From positions 18,988,003-19,052,002 of the forward strand of contig BROE01000022.1 of assembly GCA_036571765.1 (NCBI GenBank): 64,000 nucleotides of DNA. Reading direction: 5' to 3'. Every line of letters begins with the position of its first letter. The first letter of the stretch is position 1. A program made the position numbers and the translations under genes. The DNA is from Plecoglossus altivelis. Lineage: Eukaryota; Chordata; Actinopteri; Osmeriformes; Plecoglossidae. The notes beneath the pieces were generated by a model. That model saw only the letters and a list, made by a program, of their open reading frames with translations, searched no databases and was not told the origin of the DNA. Below, one piece after another: positions 63,457-64,000 of the stretch.

Positions 63457-64000
63457 GTGTCAGCATGGCTCATATCTATGACCAGGGGTCCAGATGAAGA
63501 CCTCATCCTCACCTCCACCTGCCCACCGCTCAGCTGGGGCCAAAGCTCATCCTTCCTCATCCATGCTCAGGGAGGCATCCAGTCCACCTCATTCATCATC
63601 CATCCACTTGGTTTCTGGTTGACTGTGGACCAGCCCTGACTGGTTCTAGTGGATGTGCTCGACGCTGCGGAGACAAACGGCTGGCGTTTGCGTTTGAACA
63701 CGGCACTCTCGCCGACATTTTGTTGAGCTCTCCTCTGCCTGTCTTCAGAGGTTAGCGCTGAGCTGGCTGGTCAGAGCTGGCAGCACGGAGATACGGCTGA
63801 AACTCACCGTGTTACCGTGGAATGTCAGCCAGTTCCCCACAAGCAGCCGTGGCAGGTCATGTAACTGCACAGTGTTCCTCAGCATTTAATCAGGTTTATT
63901 ACTCAAGACATCTCAGGTTGTGTGACTCATTTCAGCTAGGGTTTTCTATTCCCATCACCAGTTTTCCCTAATAATGGTTCTCTGGTGTTTGATCTCTGGG

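Larger units (their letters stand above)
60111..64000. other. rbms1 intron 2, first part; no exon seen
   Basis: No further RRM-coding exon recognised. It contains SINE-like remnants (60186-60275 and 62120-62215), a C-rich tract, a 24-bp minisatellite and a CA-rich array, listed separately. Confidence 0.5.

Overview
The window is animal nuclear DNA, almost certainly from a ray-finned (teleost) fish. It shows spliced, intron-rich genes with GT/AG junctions, very long non-coding stretches, abundant microsatellites and minisatellites, fish-type SINE remnants and one assembly gap (287 N). No bacterial, phage or operon structure is present. Most long reading frames are by-products of tandem repeats and are not genes.

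Four genes can be recognised, all from the neighbourhood that in human is 2q24. (1) slc4a10: only the first coding exon (10288-10335, minus); the rest lies left of the window. (2) tbr1: complete, six coding exons (14479-18175, minus), 676 codons, a T-box transcription factor of cortical/forebrain neurons. (3) tank: nearly complete (CDS 37017-41118, minus), the TRAF/TBK1 scaffold of innate immune signalling. It has a TRAF-binding motif, a C-terminal zinc finger and two fish-specific hexapeptide repeat tracts; one internal splice junction is unresolved. (4) rbms1: three exons on the plus strand. Two are alternative first exons (47660-47731 and 55625-55675) and one is a shared second exon that starts RRM1 (59941-60110). 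The gene continues past the right edge. The order and strands slc4a10<, tbr1<, tank<, >rbms1 match the human order except that PSMD14, which lies between TBR1 and TANK in human, was not found.

Layout: 1-9 kb is a cluster of minisatellites in slc4a10 intron 1, joined by sequence that looks like unpolished long-read filler. 10-14 kb is the short slc4a10-tbr1 intergenic interval. 18-37 kb is a gene desert upstream of tbr1, likely rich in tbr1 enhancers, with a second noisy filler block at 23.3-23.7 kb. 37-42 kb is tank. 42-47 kb is the divergent tank/rbms1 intergenic region. 47.7-59.9 kb is the rbms1 first-intron region, with a large G-quadruplex minisatellite, a TG-rich Z-DNA-type tract, the N gap, the second promoter and an 18-bp minisatellite. 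60-64 kb is rbms1 intron 2, with SINE remnants and a CA-rich tract.

The genes do not form one pathway. They are a conserved syntenic block in which developmental regulation (tbr1) probably constrains gene order. The most useful observations are the two rbms1 promoters separated by a G4 array, the repeat expansion inside tank, the missing psmd14 and the two assembly-artefact blocks. All identifications were made by reading the sequence against remembered family sequences; no search was run.
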